Of a stretch of DNA of 64,000 nt, positions 1 through 11,205 are shown in pieces. The stretch covers positions 11,186,491 through 11,250,490 of the forward strand of contig OY720345.1 of assembly GCA_963082975.1 (NCBI GenBank), given 5' to 3'. The notes beneath the pieces are model-generated. The model was not told the DNA's origin. It was given only the letters and a program-made list of their open reading frames with translations, and searched no databases. The first letter of the stretch is position 1. Each line of letters begins with the position of its first letter. The translations under genes were made by a program, and so were the position numbers. Source of the stretch: Labia minor. Taxonomy: Eukaryota > Arthropoda > Insecta > Dermaptera > Spongiphoridae.

Positions 1-854
1 TACTAAATAATATTAATATGAAAATAAAAAAAATTACTTTTTGAAAATTCTAATATTTAATGGACTGAATTGAAAATAAAACCCCATATTTATTGTTCTG
101 ATGTATTCTGATGACTCTAGTCTATCTAAATTATCATTAAATTATCATTAAATTAATAAATTTCAATAGTAATTTACTTCATTATCAAACAATTTTTTAA
201 TTTTTATCTTGAAAAAAAAATCTAATAAAAGTTTTTTTATTGCCTCTCCATTAATATTAAAATTAATTACTATTCTTCAATAGTATTATAAAAAAAAAAT
301 AAAAAAGAAATTGTTAATTAAAGTTATCGAAGAGATGATTTCAATCTTCTTTAACGCCTTGTTTTAATAAAGATCCCTTCCCAAACACTTCTTTTCACCC
401 CCCTCCCTCTCTACCTTTCTCTCTCCCTCTCTTTCTTGTTTTCTTTTTCATAACCAACTTATCTTTAGGCTTCAAAAAAAAAAAAAAAAAAAAAAAAAAT
501 AGATGAAAGATAATAGAAATTAAAAAATAAGAAAATAATTTTCTTTTAAGGCACCTTCACCTGAAAAAAAGATTGAAAACGATTTATTATAACTTTAGGT
601 TAGATTTCATGGTTTCACAATTCATCTTAATCGTGCTAAATTAATTTCATCTTTTAATTTTTATTAATGTTCTCTTTTGTATTATAAAAATGAAATTTGT
701 TAACCTTCGTCTTTTATTTAAATTATAAAAATTTAAAATATAAATCAGATTTGGATTTATTAGAAATTATTTATTTTAAATATAATTACAAATTTTTACC
801 CATCGTTCCCTTTCCCATTTTTTTATCTTTTCTTTTCACCTACACAAATTGAAG
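1..854. other. A/T-rich flank, nothing recognised
   Basis: Homopolymer A and T runs (A28-like tract at about 473-500) and a C/T-rich patch at 380-440. No gene, RNA or element end seen. Confidence 0.6.
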
Positions 855-1404
855 AGATCTCGCCAGAGATCACGAAAATTTTCGATGTTTTTATACGTTT
901 TGAAGGTTCCTGAACTGTGTGTGTGTGTGTATGTAACCAAGATTACGCAAAAACGATTTGAGCTAGAATGATGAAATTTCCTACATGGGCATTATTCAAA
1001 ATTTGTAGTTTTCTATCAACTTTTGAGAAGTGCAGCTCAGCCGGCAGAGGGCCATTACCTACAACGTTTTGATTTTTTTTCCTCTAAAGTGACCGTAAAA
1101 ATCAAGATATATGTTTGATAATTTTTCACATGATTAATAATTGTATAAAACTGCTATATATAGAATTTCAGCTTGATTGAATCGCTGAAAGTACCAGAAT
1201 TAATTTTTTAACACTGGAAATCTCACGCGCCAACACGTGACGTGGTGCCATCAACAAAGAGTCAAACATGCGCTGGTTTAATAAATATTATTTATTAATT
1301 TTAATTTATAATTTATAATTAATTAAATTTAATTTAAATATAATATATTATGTTATTTAATCCAATTCAAATTTGCGAGATAGTTGAGTGGAGACACTCC
1401 AGCT
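855..1404 (+). mobile_element. HINE-1 copy 1 (Helentron-like non-autonomous element)
   Basis: First of eight copies. The 5' end holds the hairpin ATCTCGCCAGAGAT; a short GT tract follows, then the family core (CAAAAACGATTTGAGCTAGA), and the 3' end is the stem-loop GAGTGGAGACACTC followed by CAGCT. The segment between the 5' hairpin and the GT tract is shorter than in other copies. No open frame. Class assignment rests on structure only. Confidence 0.8.
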
Positions 1405-2741
1405 TATTTTGTTTTTTTTTTTTTTAATTTTCTGATATATAAATTGATTAACAGGTTTTCATAAACGAGATGATGATTTCTATTAAAATTTTATTTTCTC
1501 TCTCTCTTTCTCATCTTTTTTCAACTCTTCTATTTTACAATAAAAAAAATAAAGATTATCTTTTAAAGAAATTCAATTTTTTTTTTATTATCGCCTTGAA
1601 ATTCTTAATGATTCTAAGTGAGTCCCTCCCCCTTTGCACATTACAATATAGACACCCTGTAATTTGCTACAACCACAATAAGAATTTATGACACGCTATT
1701 TAATTAATAGATTTCTTTTGTAGGCGTGTCAATGTGTTGGTATGTTCGTTGGTGATTGGATCTTAAGATAGGCGGCTAGAAGGCGAATTCAGAGAGAAAC
1801 CTCCTCCCCCACTCCCTCCCACCCTATTTATCTTAAAAATATAATTCAAAGGTTTAAATAGGTAAGGAAAATGTATGATGATTATAATGATGATTATGGA
1901 GAAATATTAAATGTTTGAAATGACAAAAAAGAAAAAAAAAAATAAAGAAAAACAAATAAATAAAAGGATTTGGTGAGAAAGAAAAAATAAACAATTTAAA
2001 ATAAAAAATTACTTTAATCCATTTAAATTTTAAATGGAAATAATTTTTTAAAAAAAAAATATATAAGTTGTATGACAAGAATTTGTAGATATTAAATTAT
2101 TGGTGGTTGTTTTTATTTATAAGGGAATTTTGTAAATAAAACCATATATTGATATTTGTTATTGTATTTTATGAATAAATTTACAAAATTCCCTTAGAAA
2201 TATGACAAGAATTATTTATAATCGTATAATTAACAATTTATCCATTTATTCAAATGTTTAAGTATATAAGAAAAATAATTTGAATTAAATTAAAAAAAAA
2301 ACAAAAAAACAAAAAGATAATTTTCTTTGAAAATCTTATGTGTTGGTTGAGCTACTGGTAACACATTTCAATGTCCTTCTCACCCAACTGTGTATGCCTA
2401 AAAAACCCTCACTTAATTTTCTATTCATTTTTTTTTTAATTTTTCTTATATTATTATTATGTATAATTACTTGTGTATTTTCTCTTGTCTTTTTACTAAT
2501 TTATATTATCTATTTATTTCAGATTTATATAAATATTATGAGTACAGTCCTAATATGTGATAGTCCTCTGTGTGACTTAACTTTCATGCGTATTGCCTAT
2601 CAAATGATTCTTAGGGATAGACTCTATAAAGGAAACAACAAATCACCTCCCTTCACAAACCCTGAAACGAGCATTATGCATTAATTGCTGCTAAGTGGTA
2701 AGCTGAATTCAATTGAGCAATTTTTTTCTCATTTTTTTTTC

Positions 2742-2773
<32 letters not shown>

Positions 2774-2779
2774 ATTTTT
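1405..2779. other. A/T-rich stretch, only a 77-bp inverted repeat
   Basis: Apart from the inverted repeat at 2120-2196 and an AT microsatellite near 2.75 kb, nothing is recognised. Open frames here are rich in Phe, Leu and Ile and look random. Confidence 0.55.
2120..2196. repeat. 77-bp inverted repeat
   Basis: TAAGGGAATTTTGTAAAT and ATTTACAAAATTCCCTTA form a perfect 18-bp stem with a 41-base A/T-rich loop. It may be a tiny MITE. The AAGGGAAT ends resemble those of the 39.85-kb mini-element. Confidence 0.55.
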
Positions 2780-3560
2780 GAAATTCCCACAATAGATAAT
2801 ATTCATAAAGAAAAATCCATCTGTATTGGTTTCAGACTCGGGAAAAATCATCTTTGTTAGTTTTTTCTTAATTTAAAATAGTAAATTTAAATGAAGTCAG
2901 CAACTTGGCCAAACAGCGCTTCCATAAATACAAAATATTTATTTTAATAATATTTTATAATCAAATTACGAAATATATATTATATTATATCTACACGCCA
3001 TACGAGGGTGGGCTGAAAAGTTTCCGACCTGGCCAAGAAAAACGATGTTTTTAATTTTTTTTTTTTTTTTTTTTTTGCTATATTTTTCAACATAATCTCC
3101 ATCAACACTGATACATTTATCATAACGGTGGTCTAATTAATTTAATTAATTAATTAAATAATTAAATTTGATTTAATTTAATTTAAGTCTCATCAACAGT
3201 TATGAATCGACGCAAAAATTCGTTTGGATTACGCCTACAGCGCCAAATTATCGTTAGAAATGGTTTTTCGAAGCAATTTTTGGTCTAACGTTAGGAAATG
3301 CGGCACCCACGTTGCACACAGCTTTCCATATTCAAATGGTTTTGCAAAATATTTCGCACACGTTCAGCTGACATCGTACAGGTCTCAATTATCTTGAATT
3401 TTGAAAAATAAAACAAAAAAAAAATTTTCTGTCTATCAGTGCATTAATACGTACGTTTAAGGGCTGTATGTTTTATGACTATTTTGTTTTTAATTTAGAT
3501 ATGTTCTTTTAAATTATTTGAAATTGTTTCATATATTTTGTCGTTTATTTATTTTAAATA
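2780..3560 (+). repeat. older dispersed repeat, disrupted by mariner
   Basis: TATTGGTTTCAGACTCGGGA, AAATCATC and TAGTTTTTTCTTAATTTAAA are shared (diverged) with 61845-61895 and, inverted, with 51318-51420. The part around the mariner insertion matches the inverse of 13321-13590: CGTACGTTTAAGGGCTGTAT and TGTTTTATGACTA. It appears related to the interior of HINE-2 copy C. Confidence 0.55.
3003..3428 (-). mobile_element. mariner-type MITE copy, one end missing
   Basis: Begins at TA (3001-3002) with the terminal repeat CGAGGGTGGG and then runs through the family interior in reverse: the RNPNEFLRRFITVDE-encoding segment and the MSAERVRNIL-like segment can be read on the minus strand. The opposite terminal repeat is absent; the element stops in an A-run at about 3428, where the surrounding older repeat resumes. 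Confidence 0.8.
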
Positions 3561-3645
3561 ATAATCTTTATCTTAAATATTCATAGCATCCCATAAGGAA
3601 TAATTTTTTTAAAGTACGTCTTCATCATTTATCCAATTAATTATT

Positions 3646-4229
3646 ACTATCTCGCCAGAAAAAATCAGAAAAATCATGAAAATTTTCGATGTCGAGATTT
3701 TGATGTTTTTATACGTTTTGAAGGTTCCTGAATCATTTTCACTAAGGTTGAGAAAAATGTCTGTGTGTGTGTATGTGTGTGTGTGTGTGTATGTATGTAG
3801 ATAAGATTACGCAAAAACGGTTTGAGCTAGAATGATGAAATTTGATACACGGACATTATTCAAAATTCGTAGTTTTCTATCAACTTTTGAGAAATGTAAC
3901 TCATTCCGAAGAGGACCATTACCTACCACGTTTTCATTGTTTTCCTCTAAATTGATGATAAAAATAAAGAAATATGTTTGATAGTTGTTCACATGATTAA
4001 AAATTGCTATACGTATATAGAATTTCACCTTGATTGAATAGCTGAAAGTATCGAAATTAATTTTTAACACGACTGCATATCATGCGCCAGCACATGACGT
4101 GGTGCCATCAACAAAAAGCCAAACACGCTTTGGTTTAATACATATTTATTAATTTTAATTTAATTTAAATATAATAAATGTGTTAACTAATCCAATTCAA
4201 ATTTGCGGGATAGTCGAGTGAGACACTCC
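3646..4229 (+). mobile_element. HINE-1 copy 2
   Basis: This copy starts at ACTATCTCGCC and carries a long GT/GTAT microsatellite after CTAAGGTTGAGAAAAATG. The core block, the conserved CATGACGTGGTGCCATCAAC segment and a slightly altered terminal stem-loop (GAGTGAGACACTCC) follow in order. Apparent frames on the opposite strand of the core are decayed repeat sequence, not genes. Confidence 0.85.
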
Positions 4230-4560
4230 TGATTTCTTAAACAGAAGTATAAACATTTTTACAAATTTTAAAAATTGGAGTTAATCGGTTTGGCTTCTGA
4301 GTGGCACATCTATTATATATATACAGTGGCGTAAGTTGGGGGTCTTATTTCTCTTTCTATCTATAAAAATATGTCCAAGGATTTTTATAAAATACACACT
4401 TAAATGTTTTTGTCGATAAAAATTAATTTTCATTCGTTTAACAATAAATATGTGTGAAACATAATACTATTATAATTATAATGTATGTGACTTATTACAC
4501 TTATATATAAATAGTTTATTTATTATTATTTTGTATATATATATTATATATATTATATAA

Positions 4561-4843
4561 GGCGCCATTGGGTGTGTGAGTAGCGAACCTGCCTCACATT
4601 CACATGGTCGCGGGTTCAAACCCCGGGCCTGGCAAGGGAATTTCCCTAGCTGGGGTCTATGGGACGGGGTCAACCCAGCCTCCGGGACCAACATTGGGGA
4701 GAAGTTACTTTATAGCGCCTCGGATCAAGAAAATCAAGGTAAAGGTTGAGAGGACGCGTTCTACTGATCATAGGACACCTCATTGATATAACGGGCTTGA
4801 TAGGCGTTGTTCTTTCGTAGGAAGTATAAAGTCAGAGGTTTGT
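4561..4843 (+). mobile_element. tRNA-derived SINE, copy 1
   Basis: About 280 bases with a tRNA-like head: box-A-like GTGTGTGAGTAGCGAACCTG and a perfect box B GGTTCAAACC at 4613-4622. A tRNA-unrelated body follows (CTATGGGACGGGGTCAACCC, CTGATCATAGGACACCTCAT, CTTGATAGGCGTTGT), ending GTCAGAGGTTT. There is no poly(A) tail, so the partner LINE probably recognises the 3' end itself. Head and body are far more GC-rich than the surroundings. The open frames across it are spurious. Confidence 0.85.
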
Positions 4844-5550
4844 TTTATATATAATATTTAAAAATTAAAAAAGGGGGGAAAATGTATTCGTTATATCACC
4901 ACTAAATTCTAATGTCCAAAAATTATATTTTAAATGAACTACTCTCTCTTATTTTAACAAAAAAAAAATAAATTATTTATTTTTATATAATTTTATAAAA
5001 TATAATAAAGACATTAATAATTTTGATAACTTTCTTAATTGTCAATTCAACTTTATAAAAAAAAAAAAAACCAAAAAACAAGTCATGCGTAAGATCTTTC
5101 CCTTACATTAAATCTTATTTTATTAATTATTTTCTATTTGTCATTATTTTTCCTGTATAGCTAAAAATGATTTTTTTTTTTATCTAATTTTTTAACACGC
5201 CATCCAACCTTTATTCCCTCCAATAAATCATTTTATGTATAATTAAAATATTTCTCTTAATTACTAAGACAAACATTACTAAAACGTGTTCAAGAATTTT
5301 ATTCGCTTTGATTCTTCAATTTTTTATTTTTTTATTTTTTTTTTTGTTTTATTTTTTTTTTTTATCTCGACGTTTAATTATTATACGCTTTTTATTGACT
5401 AATTTTAAAATTGTCATCAATTCTATTAACGTTGCTTTTATTATGGTCGCTTGATTAATTTTTCATCATTCCGCTTAATGACTGTTTATTATGACTTTTG
5501 CTATTGGTACGTTTCGTTTCGCTAACAACACAGTTTGATGTTTTTATTTT

Positions 5551-5585
<35 letters not shown>

Positions 5586-6638
5586 GTAACCATCATCATC
5601 ACCTTCTTGTAATGTCTTCATCAATGTTAAAATCCAAGCAAAAGTCACAACAAAACCTGCCTAAGGCAAAAGCAAACCTAATGACTAATGACAATTATTA
5701 TTATTATTATTATTATTCATTTCATTTCTTTCTATTTATCTATTTTTCTCATGGATGATATTTTATAATCTTAATATAGGAGAATTTATTAATAATATAA
5801 TAATAATAATAATAAAAAATATTGAAAAAACTTTCCTTTCTCACTCTCTATTTTTTTTTTTTAATTTTAATTTAAATTAATTACTTATATTTAAATATCA
5901 TATGTATTATTAGTTATTATCGTTTATTAATTTATTCATGATTAATTTCTTTTTTTAATATATATTTTTTTTATGTTATAAAATTTAGAATTATAAATTC
6001 ATAAAAAAAATAAATAAATAAATAAATCATTTTTTGAAATTGAAATTAATTACAAGTGTGTCTGTATGGTGATGTTTTATTTCATCTTATATTTATATTA
6101 AAACATCAAACATAATCTAATGATCAGATGATTAATCGCCATATGGTAATTAAATATTAAATTACAAAGAAATATTACTATAGGACAGGAGAGAGAAGAA
6201 ATAATATTAATAATCATCACCATAAATATGATGTAATCAGTTATTAATATTAATTTACGTATATTCATATATATATATGGATGGATATAATATGTATCAG
6301 TATAATTATAAATAGTTAGATAGAAATGCACACACATAACAAAAAAAAAATGAAAAAAAAAATAAATATAGAATTGATATTTATTCTGAAAAAAATTAAA
6401 TCAAAATTAAAATTGTATATTTTAAAGTTCTTTAAAATCAAAAATTGTTTAATTATAATTATTATTTATTAGAGATTGAATCTTTATGGCTTTTTAAATC
6501 CTATATCTATTAATTAATTAAGTTTTGATATATTATTTAATGAAATTGCAAATTATTTTACGTTTATTGATTTCAATTATATATATAAAAATGTTTTTTT
6601 TTTAATATTAAAATCTAAGTATATATTTATGGTATATA
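4844..6638. other. A/T-rich stretch with microsatellites
   Basis: Holds the (ACT)n and (TTA)n tracts and long A or T runs. No coding sequence or element ends seen. Confidence 0.55.
5551..5585. repeat. (ACT)n microsatellite
   Basis: Eleven uninterrupted ACT units, with a (TTA)n tract 110 bases downstream (5697-5716). Together they produce an apparent Thr/His/Tyr-rich 86-codon frame that is not a gene. Confidence 0.9.
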
Positions 6639-7205
6639 CGAGGGCAATTCACATAGTAGGTTACATTTTGGAATTAAGACAAAACTAGTACAGGAAAATA
6701 TTTATTATTATATACATTTGAAAGAGCAACTAAAATACTATTTTTCTACATAATCACCAAAAAAGTTGAGACATTTATCGTAGTGATGAACGAGCTACGA
6801 AATTCCTTTCTCATAGAAATCCGCCGCCTGAGTGTTGAGCCAGTCAGTCACAGCACGACACGTGTTTCACCCAAATCTCGCGTCCCGTTACGATTCGATA
6901 AAGGAATGAATCACCGTGGTACTCGTAGGCCTCCAAAAATGACAAAAAGGTAGCCATTCACTGATCCTTGTGATGGTCTGTCAGAAACTTTGGTACCCAC
7001 CTGGCACAAAACTTATGGTACACTCAGGCGGCGGATTTCTATGAGGAAGGAATTTCGAAGCTCGTTCATCGCTACGATAAATGCCTCAACTTTTTTGGCG
7101 ATTATGTAGAAAAATAGTATTTTAGTTGCTCTTCAAATGTACATAATAATAAACATTTTTCTGTAGTAGTTTTCAAAACGTAACCTACTTTATGAATTAC
7201 TCTCG
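6639..7205. mobile_element. fold-back mariner derivative (AADFYEEG type)
   Basis: A 567-bp element at a TA site whose two arms, about 6639-6845 and 6995-7205, are inverted copies of one another. Each arm encodes the C-terminal end of a mariner transposase, AADFYEEGISKLVHRYDKCL and onward to DYVEK-stop. The spacer read on the minus strand gives YHGDSFLYRIVTGREIWVKH, the region around the first catalytic aspartate of mariner, here altered to TGREIW. The 3' half of a mariner has therefore been duplicated head to head. Confidence 0.82.
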
Positions 7206-7207
7206 TA

Positions 7208-8042
7208 CATATATGGTATATTAAATATTTTATTATCTAATATTCTTGTTAAGAAAAGAAATATACCAAATGTTTAGATTCATTTTAGATAATTTGATTA
7301 AAATTTATTAGAGAATTTGGAAATTTTTATATAAGGATATAATAAGTTAATACAATATTGAATATATTAACACCTTTTTACTTCGTTTTTTTTAAGACGC
7401 TTGAGGCTAATTTCTCTATCATGTCTGATGAATTCCTATTGAAAATTCTCTTATTCACCCTTCAGGCATTCACTAATCAAATAAATTTTGACCGCTAAAA
7501 ATAGAATGAAGACAGTTAGTTGAAAAAAAAAATATGAAAATCGTCTATGATTAGAATAATCATCTAAATTATAAATAAAACATAAGACTTGTTTTCATAT
7601 ATTAAATGATTTTATATTGGAGAAAATTAAAATGATCTCTCTTTATCTCCTAGTCTTATTTCTACTTGGTAACATTTTATAAATATTATTACGAATATGA
7701 ATGAAAATCTGTTGAAACAGTGGCGAGAGTCCATTCAATATTCCCTCAGGATCCATAGTTTGTGAAGTACGGCAATATAAGCAATAATTTAACAAAATTT
7801 ATTCTAAATAACAATTCTAAGATATTTAAGAGTATATTGATTAAATTTAAATTAAATGTATAATGTTCATTTATTCCTTTTCAATATTTGAAGGAATTCA
7901 CACCATTTAGTCACTATATTGAGTTTACTTACAAGATACTTTTTCCTTCTCCCATATCGTCCTTTGGCCATGTCTCTATTTTTTCCAATCGTCATTAATC
8001 TATTTTCTTTTTCTATTTTGTTTTTGTTTTTTTTTTGAATGT
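7208..8042. other. A/T-rich stretch, nothing recognised
   Basis: No long frame, repeat or hairpin of note between the fold-back mariner derivative and the hAT cluster. Confidence 0.55.
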
Positions 8043-8050
8043 CACTAAAT

Positions 8051-8312
8051 CAGTGGTTCCCAAACTTATTTGGCCAAGCGCCCCCTTTCCAGAAAACAAT
8101 TTACTCAACGCCCCCTTGGAAATTAACTTTTTTTAATTTTAATAACTATTAAACAGAAAGATAAATGTACTTACCTATTTGCAAAATATTATAAATAAAG
8201 GTGTAAATTAGAAACATGGAATTTATGTATCTATTTATTGATCTCAGAACAGAAAAGTAATGGCCATCACCGCCCCCCTGGATCGCTCTAGCGCCCACTT
8301 TGGGAATCACTA
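8051..8312. mobile_element. hAT-type MITE with 8-bp target duplication
   Basis: Terminal inverted repeats CAGTGGTTCCCAAA and TTTGGGAATCACTA bracket 262 bases, with the direct repeat CACTAAAT at 8043-8050 and 8313-8320. CAGTG ends with 8-bp duplications are the hAT hallmark. Subterminal CGCCCCC repeats are present in both halves. Non-coding. Confidence 0.88.
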
Positions 8313-8337
8313 CACTAAATGCTCCAATATTTTATAT

Positions 8338-8568
8338 TAGTGATTCTCAACCTGGACGATCGAAATCTTAAAGGGGAGGAAATCATTTTCAACTCTAAAA
8401 AAGGTGAGATGATTTTGCGATCAGGTTCTGAAACTCGATTTGTCAATATGGCTCTAACTATCATCAAGTGTACCTACCTTAGGGATATCATGCAATTTTT
8501 ATCTGTTAAAATTTATAGGGGGGCGAATTATGAATCCAAAAAGGTGTTCCAAAAAGGTTGAGAAACTA
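8338..8568. mobile_element. second hAT-type MITE
   Basis: TAGTGATTCTCAACCT at the left and AAGGTTGAGAAACTA at the right form imperfect inverted repeats. The element is flanked by TATTTTATAT on both sides (8328-8337 and 8569-8578), consistent with an 8-bp duplication plus chance matches. The 80-codon frame inside resembles no protein I recognise and is probably fortuitous. Confidence 0.75.
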
Positions 8569-8600
8569 TATTTTATATACCCTGGTTATTTTATAGTCCA

Positions 8601-8849
8601 TCATCTGAATCGAGCCAAAGTTTGTCTGTTCTCTTGGGAAATTTTGTTATTTCTCAGATAATCTTCTATCTTTACAGTGTATTTTTAAATGTGTATATAT
8701 CCACATGGTCTGTCCACAATATCCCAAGTTACTTTCAAAAAGTCCATCAGTTGTGATTTCAATTGGTTTTCTATCAGTCCTGTCCATAGTGCATTTAATA
8801 GGGTTAGATCTTCCTCGTTTTTTATAAATATGTCGTCTATGTCTATAGT
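8601..8849 (-). pseudogene. unrecognised coding-like relic between two hAT elements
   Basis: On the minus strand a frame of 83 codons with a single internal stop reads DIDDIFIKNEEDLTLLNALW, TGLIENQLKSQLMDFLKVTW, DIVDRPCGYIHI, stop, KYTVKIEDYLRNNKISQENR. Its balanced, amphipathic residue use stands out from the Phe/Lys/Ile-dominated random frames nearby. I do not recognise the family. It is bounded by a hAT element on its upstream side, so the 5' part may have been displaced. A decayed transposon or viral gene is possible. Confidence 0.35.
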
Positions 8850-8855
8850 TTATAT

Positions 8856-9437
8856 CAGGGATGGCAAACCTATAGCACTTTTGAAAATTTTAATGGCACG
8901 CACAAAGACAAGATTATTTTATTAATAAATAAGTATAACTTTTTTCTGTGTGATAATATATTAAGAATTTTTAAATATCATCTGAGATAGAAAGAAAGTT
9001 ATTACGATAATAAAACAAGAGGGATTTCTTTTAAAAATGTCGAAATGTGAATTTGCCTAAAATTCAGTTAAATATTGAAAATAATATAGTGAGTCCACAC
9101 AACTATAATCTAAAATCAATTAAAGAATTTAATACAATAAATAAAAATAGACAATTTTTAGGATAGGTATATTTTTACCACAAATGAATTCCAAATTTAA
9201 TAATAATAATTTTAATTTTTTTTTTATATATAAAGTTTATTATTAAAAATTATAACCCTTTTATACAGGATAATTAGAAGAGTTATACAAAAATATTCGA
9301 TTATATAATATATTAACGCTAAAAGGGGTACAGGCAGTAAAGAAAAAAATCATGGCAATGTTGTGATAAATTAGTTACTTCAAAAAGATTTTTTATAATT
9401 TTGTAACACGGACATCCATAAAGGTTCGCCATCTCTG
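8856..9437. mobile_element. third hAT-type element
   Basis: CAGGGATGGCAAACCTAT at the left and AGGTTCGCCATCTCTG at the right are inverted repeats of hAT type. The interior is A/T-rich and non-coding. The flanks agree poorly (GTTTATAT versus GTTGTCAA), so the target duplication has decayed or the boundary is slightly off. Confidence 0.7.
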
Positions 9438-9492
9438 GTTGTCAATTTTTCCTATTTCATATAAATTCCCTCAAACAAATCTATCAAATAGA

Positions 9493-9532
<40 letters not shown>

Positions 9533-9559
9533 TGTTAATGTATTAATAATGATTAATTA

Positions 9560-10023
9560 CGAGGGTGGAGTGAAAAGTTTCCGGCCTGACCAAGAAAAAC
9601 GATGTTTTTAAATTTTTGTTTTTTGCTTTATTTTTCAACATTCAAGATAGCTAAGACCTGTACGATGTCAGCTGAACGTGTGCGAAATATTTTGCACGGC
9701 CATTGGAACATGGAAAACTGTGTGCAAGGTGGGTGCCGCGTTTTGTTAACGCGTTAGACCAAAAACTGCTTCGAAAAACCATTTTTATCGACAATTTGGC
9801 GCTGTAGGCGAAATCCAAACGAATTTTTGCGTCGATTCATAACTGTTGATAAGACTTAAATTTAAGTAATTAATTAATTTAATTAATTAACTAAATTAGA
9901 ACACCGTTATGAGAAATGTATCAGTGTTGATGGAGATTATATTGAAAAATAAAGCAAAAAAAACAAAAAATTTTAAAACATCGTTTTTCTTGGTCAGGCC
10001 TGAATCTTTTCACCCCACCCTCG
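9560..10023 (+). mobile_element. mariner-type MITE, complete with both ends
   Basis: A 464-bp element between TA dinucleotides (9558-9559 and 10024-10025). Terminal repeats start CGAGGGTGG and end CCACCCTCG, extending inward to AAGAAAAACGATG. Interior fragments read as mariner transposase: MSAERVRNILHGHWNM, then RNPNEFLRRFITVDKT, where the TVD carries the position of the first catalytic aspartate. Frames are shifted and the C-terminal two thirds are gone, so the element cannot encode active transposase. Confidence 0.88.
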
Positions 10024-10025
10024 TA

Positions 10026-11205
10026 TAATAAGGGAATTTGTGCAATTTTTTTTTCTTGTTAATTTGTCTTTCTAAATATGTTATAATTAAAATTTCCTAT
10101 CAGAAAGTAAACAAGACATTAAGTTGTCCCTTCTGCAAATCACCTCTTTGACACATGTTTATTATACCACCACGTTTATAATTAAAATAATAAAATATTC
10201 AATAAATACAAATTGTGTTATAATATATTTTGTTCAAAACACTTTCATATTCACGTAAACATCTTCAGGTAAAATCTTTTTCTCAGCCATTTCTAATAAT
10301 TAAAATTATAAATATTTGAAATTTTAGGATCGCTTATAAATATAATTTTTCTTAATTAATATACCAATATAAAAATAATTATAAGTAAAATATAATTAAT
10401 AATATTATTAAATTAATAAAGTAATATTCACTTTCAAAAAGTGAATTCTTAATTATATTTTTTTGTTTTAAAATAAATTTAATATATTGATGAAATTATT
10501 AAATATCATTAAAAGAATATTAATTTATCATGCATCATATATTTGCCGTTGGCCACTTGAATATACCATTCGATATGTAAAGCTCAATTAATATATAATT
10601 TATAGGTATCATTTTATATCGACATATTTTTTTTTATACATTTTTAAAATACGAGCTCAATTAAATTTAAATATTTTGTAATTTCCATATACCTATTGAA
10701 TAATAATTATAATAATAATAATAAAAATAATAATAATAAATTAATCAATATAAAATTCAACTCCTTTCAAATATAAATATTATATCAATTTTAAACATAA
10801 ATATAATTATTTTAATTTAACGAAGAAAGGATTATAAAATATGTAGATTCTTATGTTTATTATTTTTTTTAAAGAAACTTTATTGAAATAATTTTACATA
10901 ACTAATATAAAAATTAACTATCATTCAAAATAATTATCCCTAATAATACATAAATTAAGTTATCTAAATAATAATCATTATAATATTTTTCTTAAATATA
11001 GGTATATATTTATATTTCATTACAAAATTTCATCTTCAATTACTTTTTTTTCCAATACATATAGTATTTAATGAATTTCTCTCTAATTTACTTTTCTAAT
11101 TTTATTATTATTATTATTTTAAATCATCTTTTTAATTAATTTCTATCAACAAAATAAATAGAAATATCTAAAAAGCCTTGCTGTATGTACATACTTAACA
11201 TTTTT
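10026..11205. other. A/T-rich stretch, nothing recognised
   Basis: A very AT-rich kilobase between the 9.56-kb mariner MITE and the tandem HINE-1 pair. AAGGGAATTTG at 10.03 kb echoes the ends of the 2.12-kb inverted repeat. Confidence 0.5.

Noticed and set aside
4476..4694. Minus-strand 72-codon frame across the SINE
   Set aside because: It is antisense to the SINE head and tail and has no independent support.
4604..4786. A tRNA gene or short protein gene at 4.6 kb
   Set aside because: The tRNA-like box B belongs to a SINE: the body and 3' end recur at 18.4 kb with a target duplication, and no cloverleaf could be completed.
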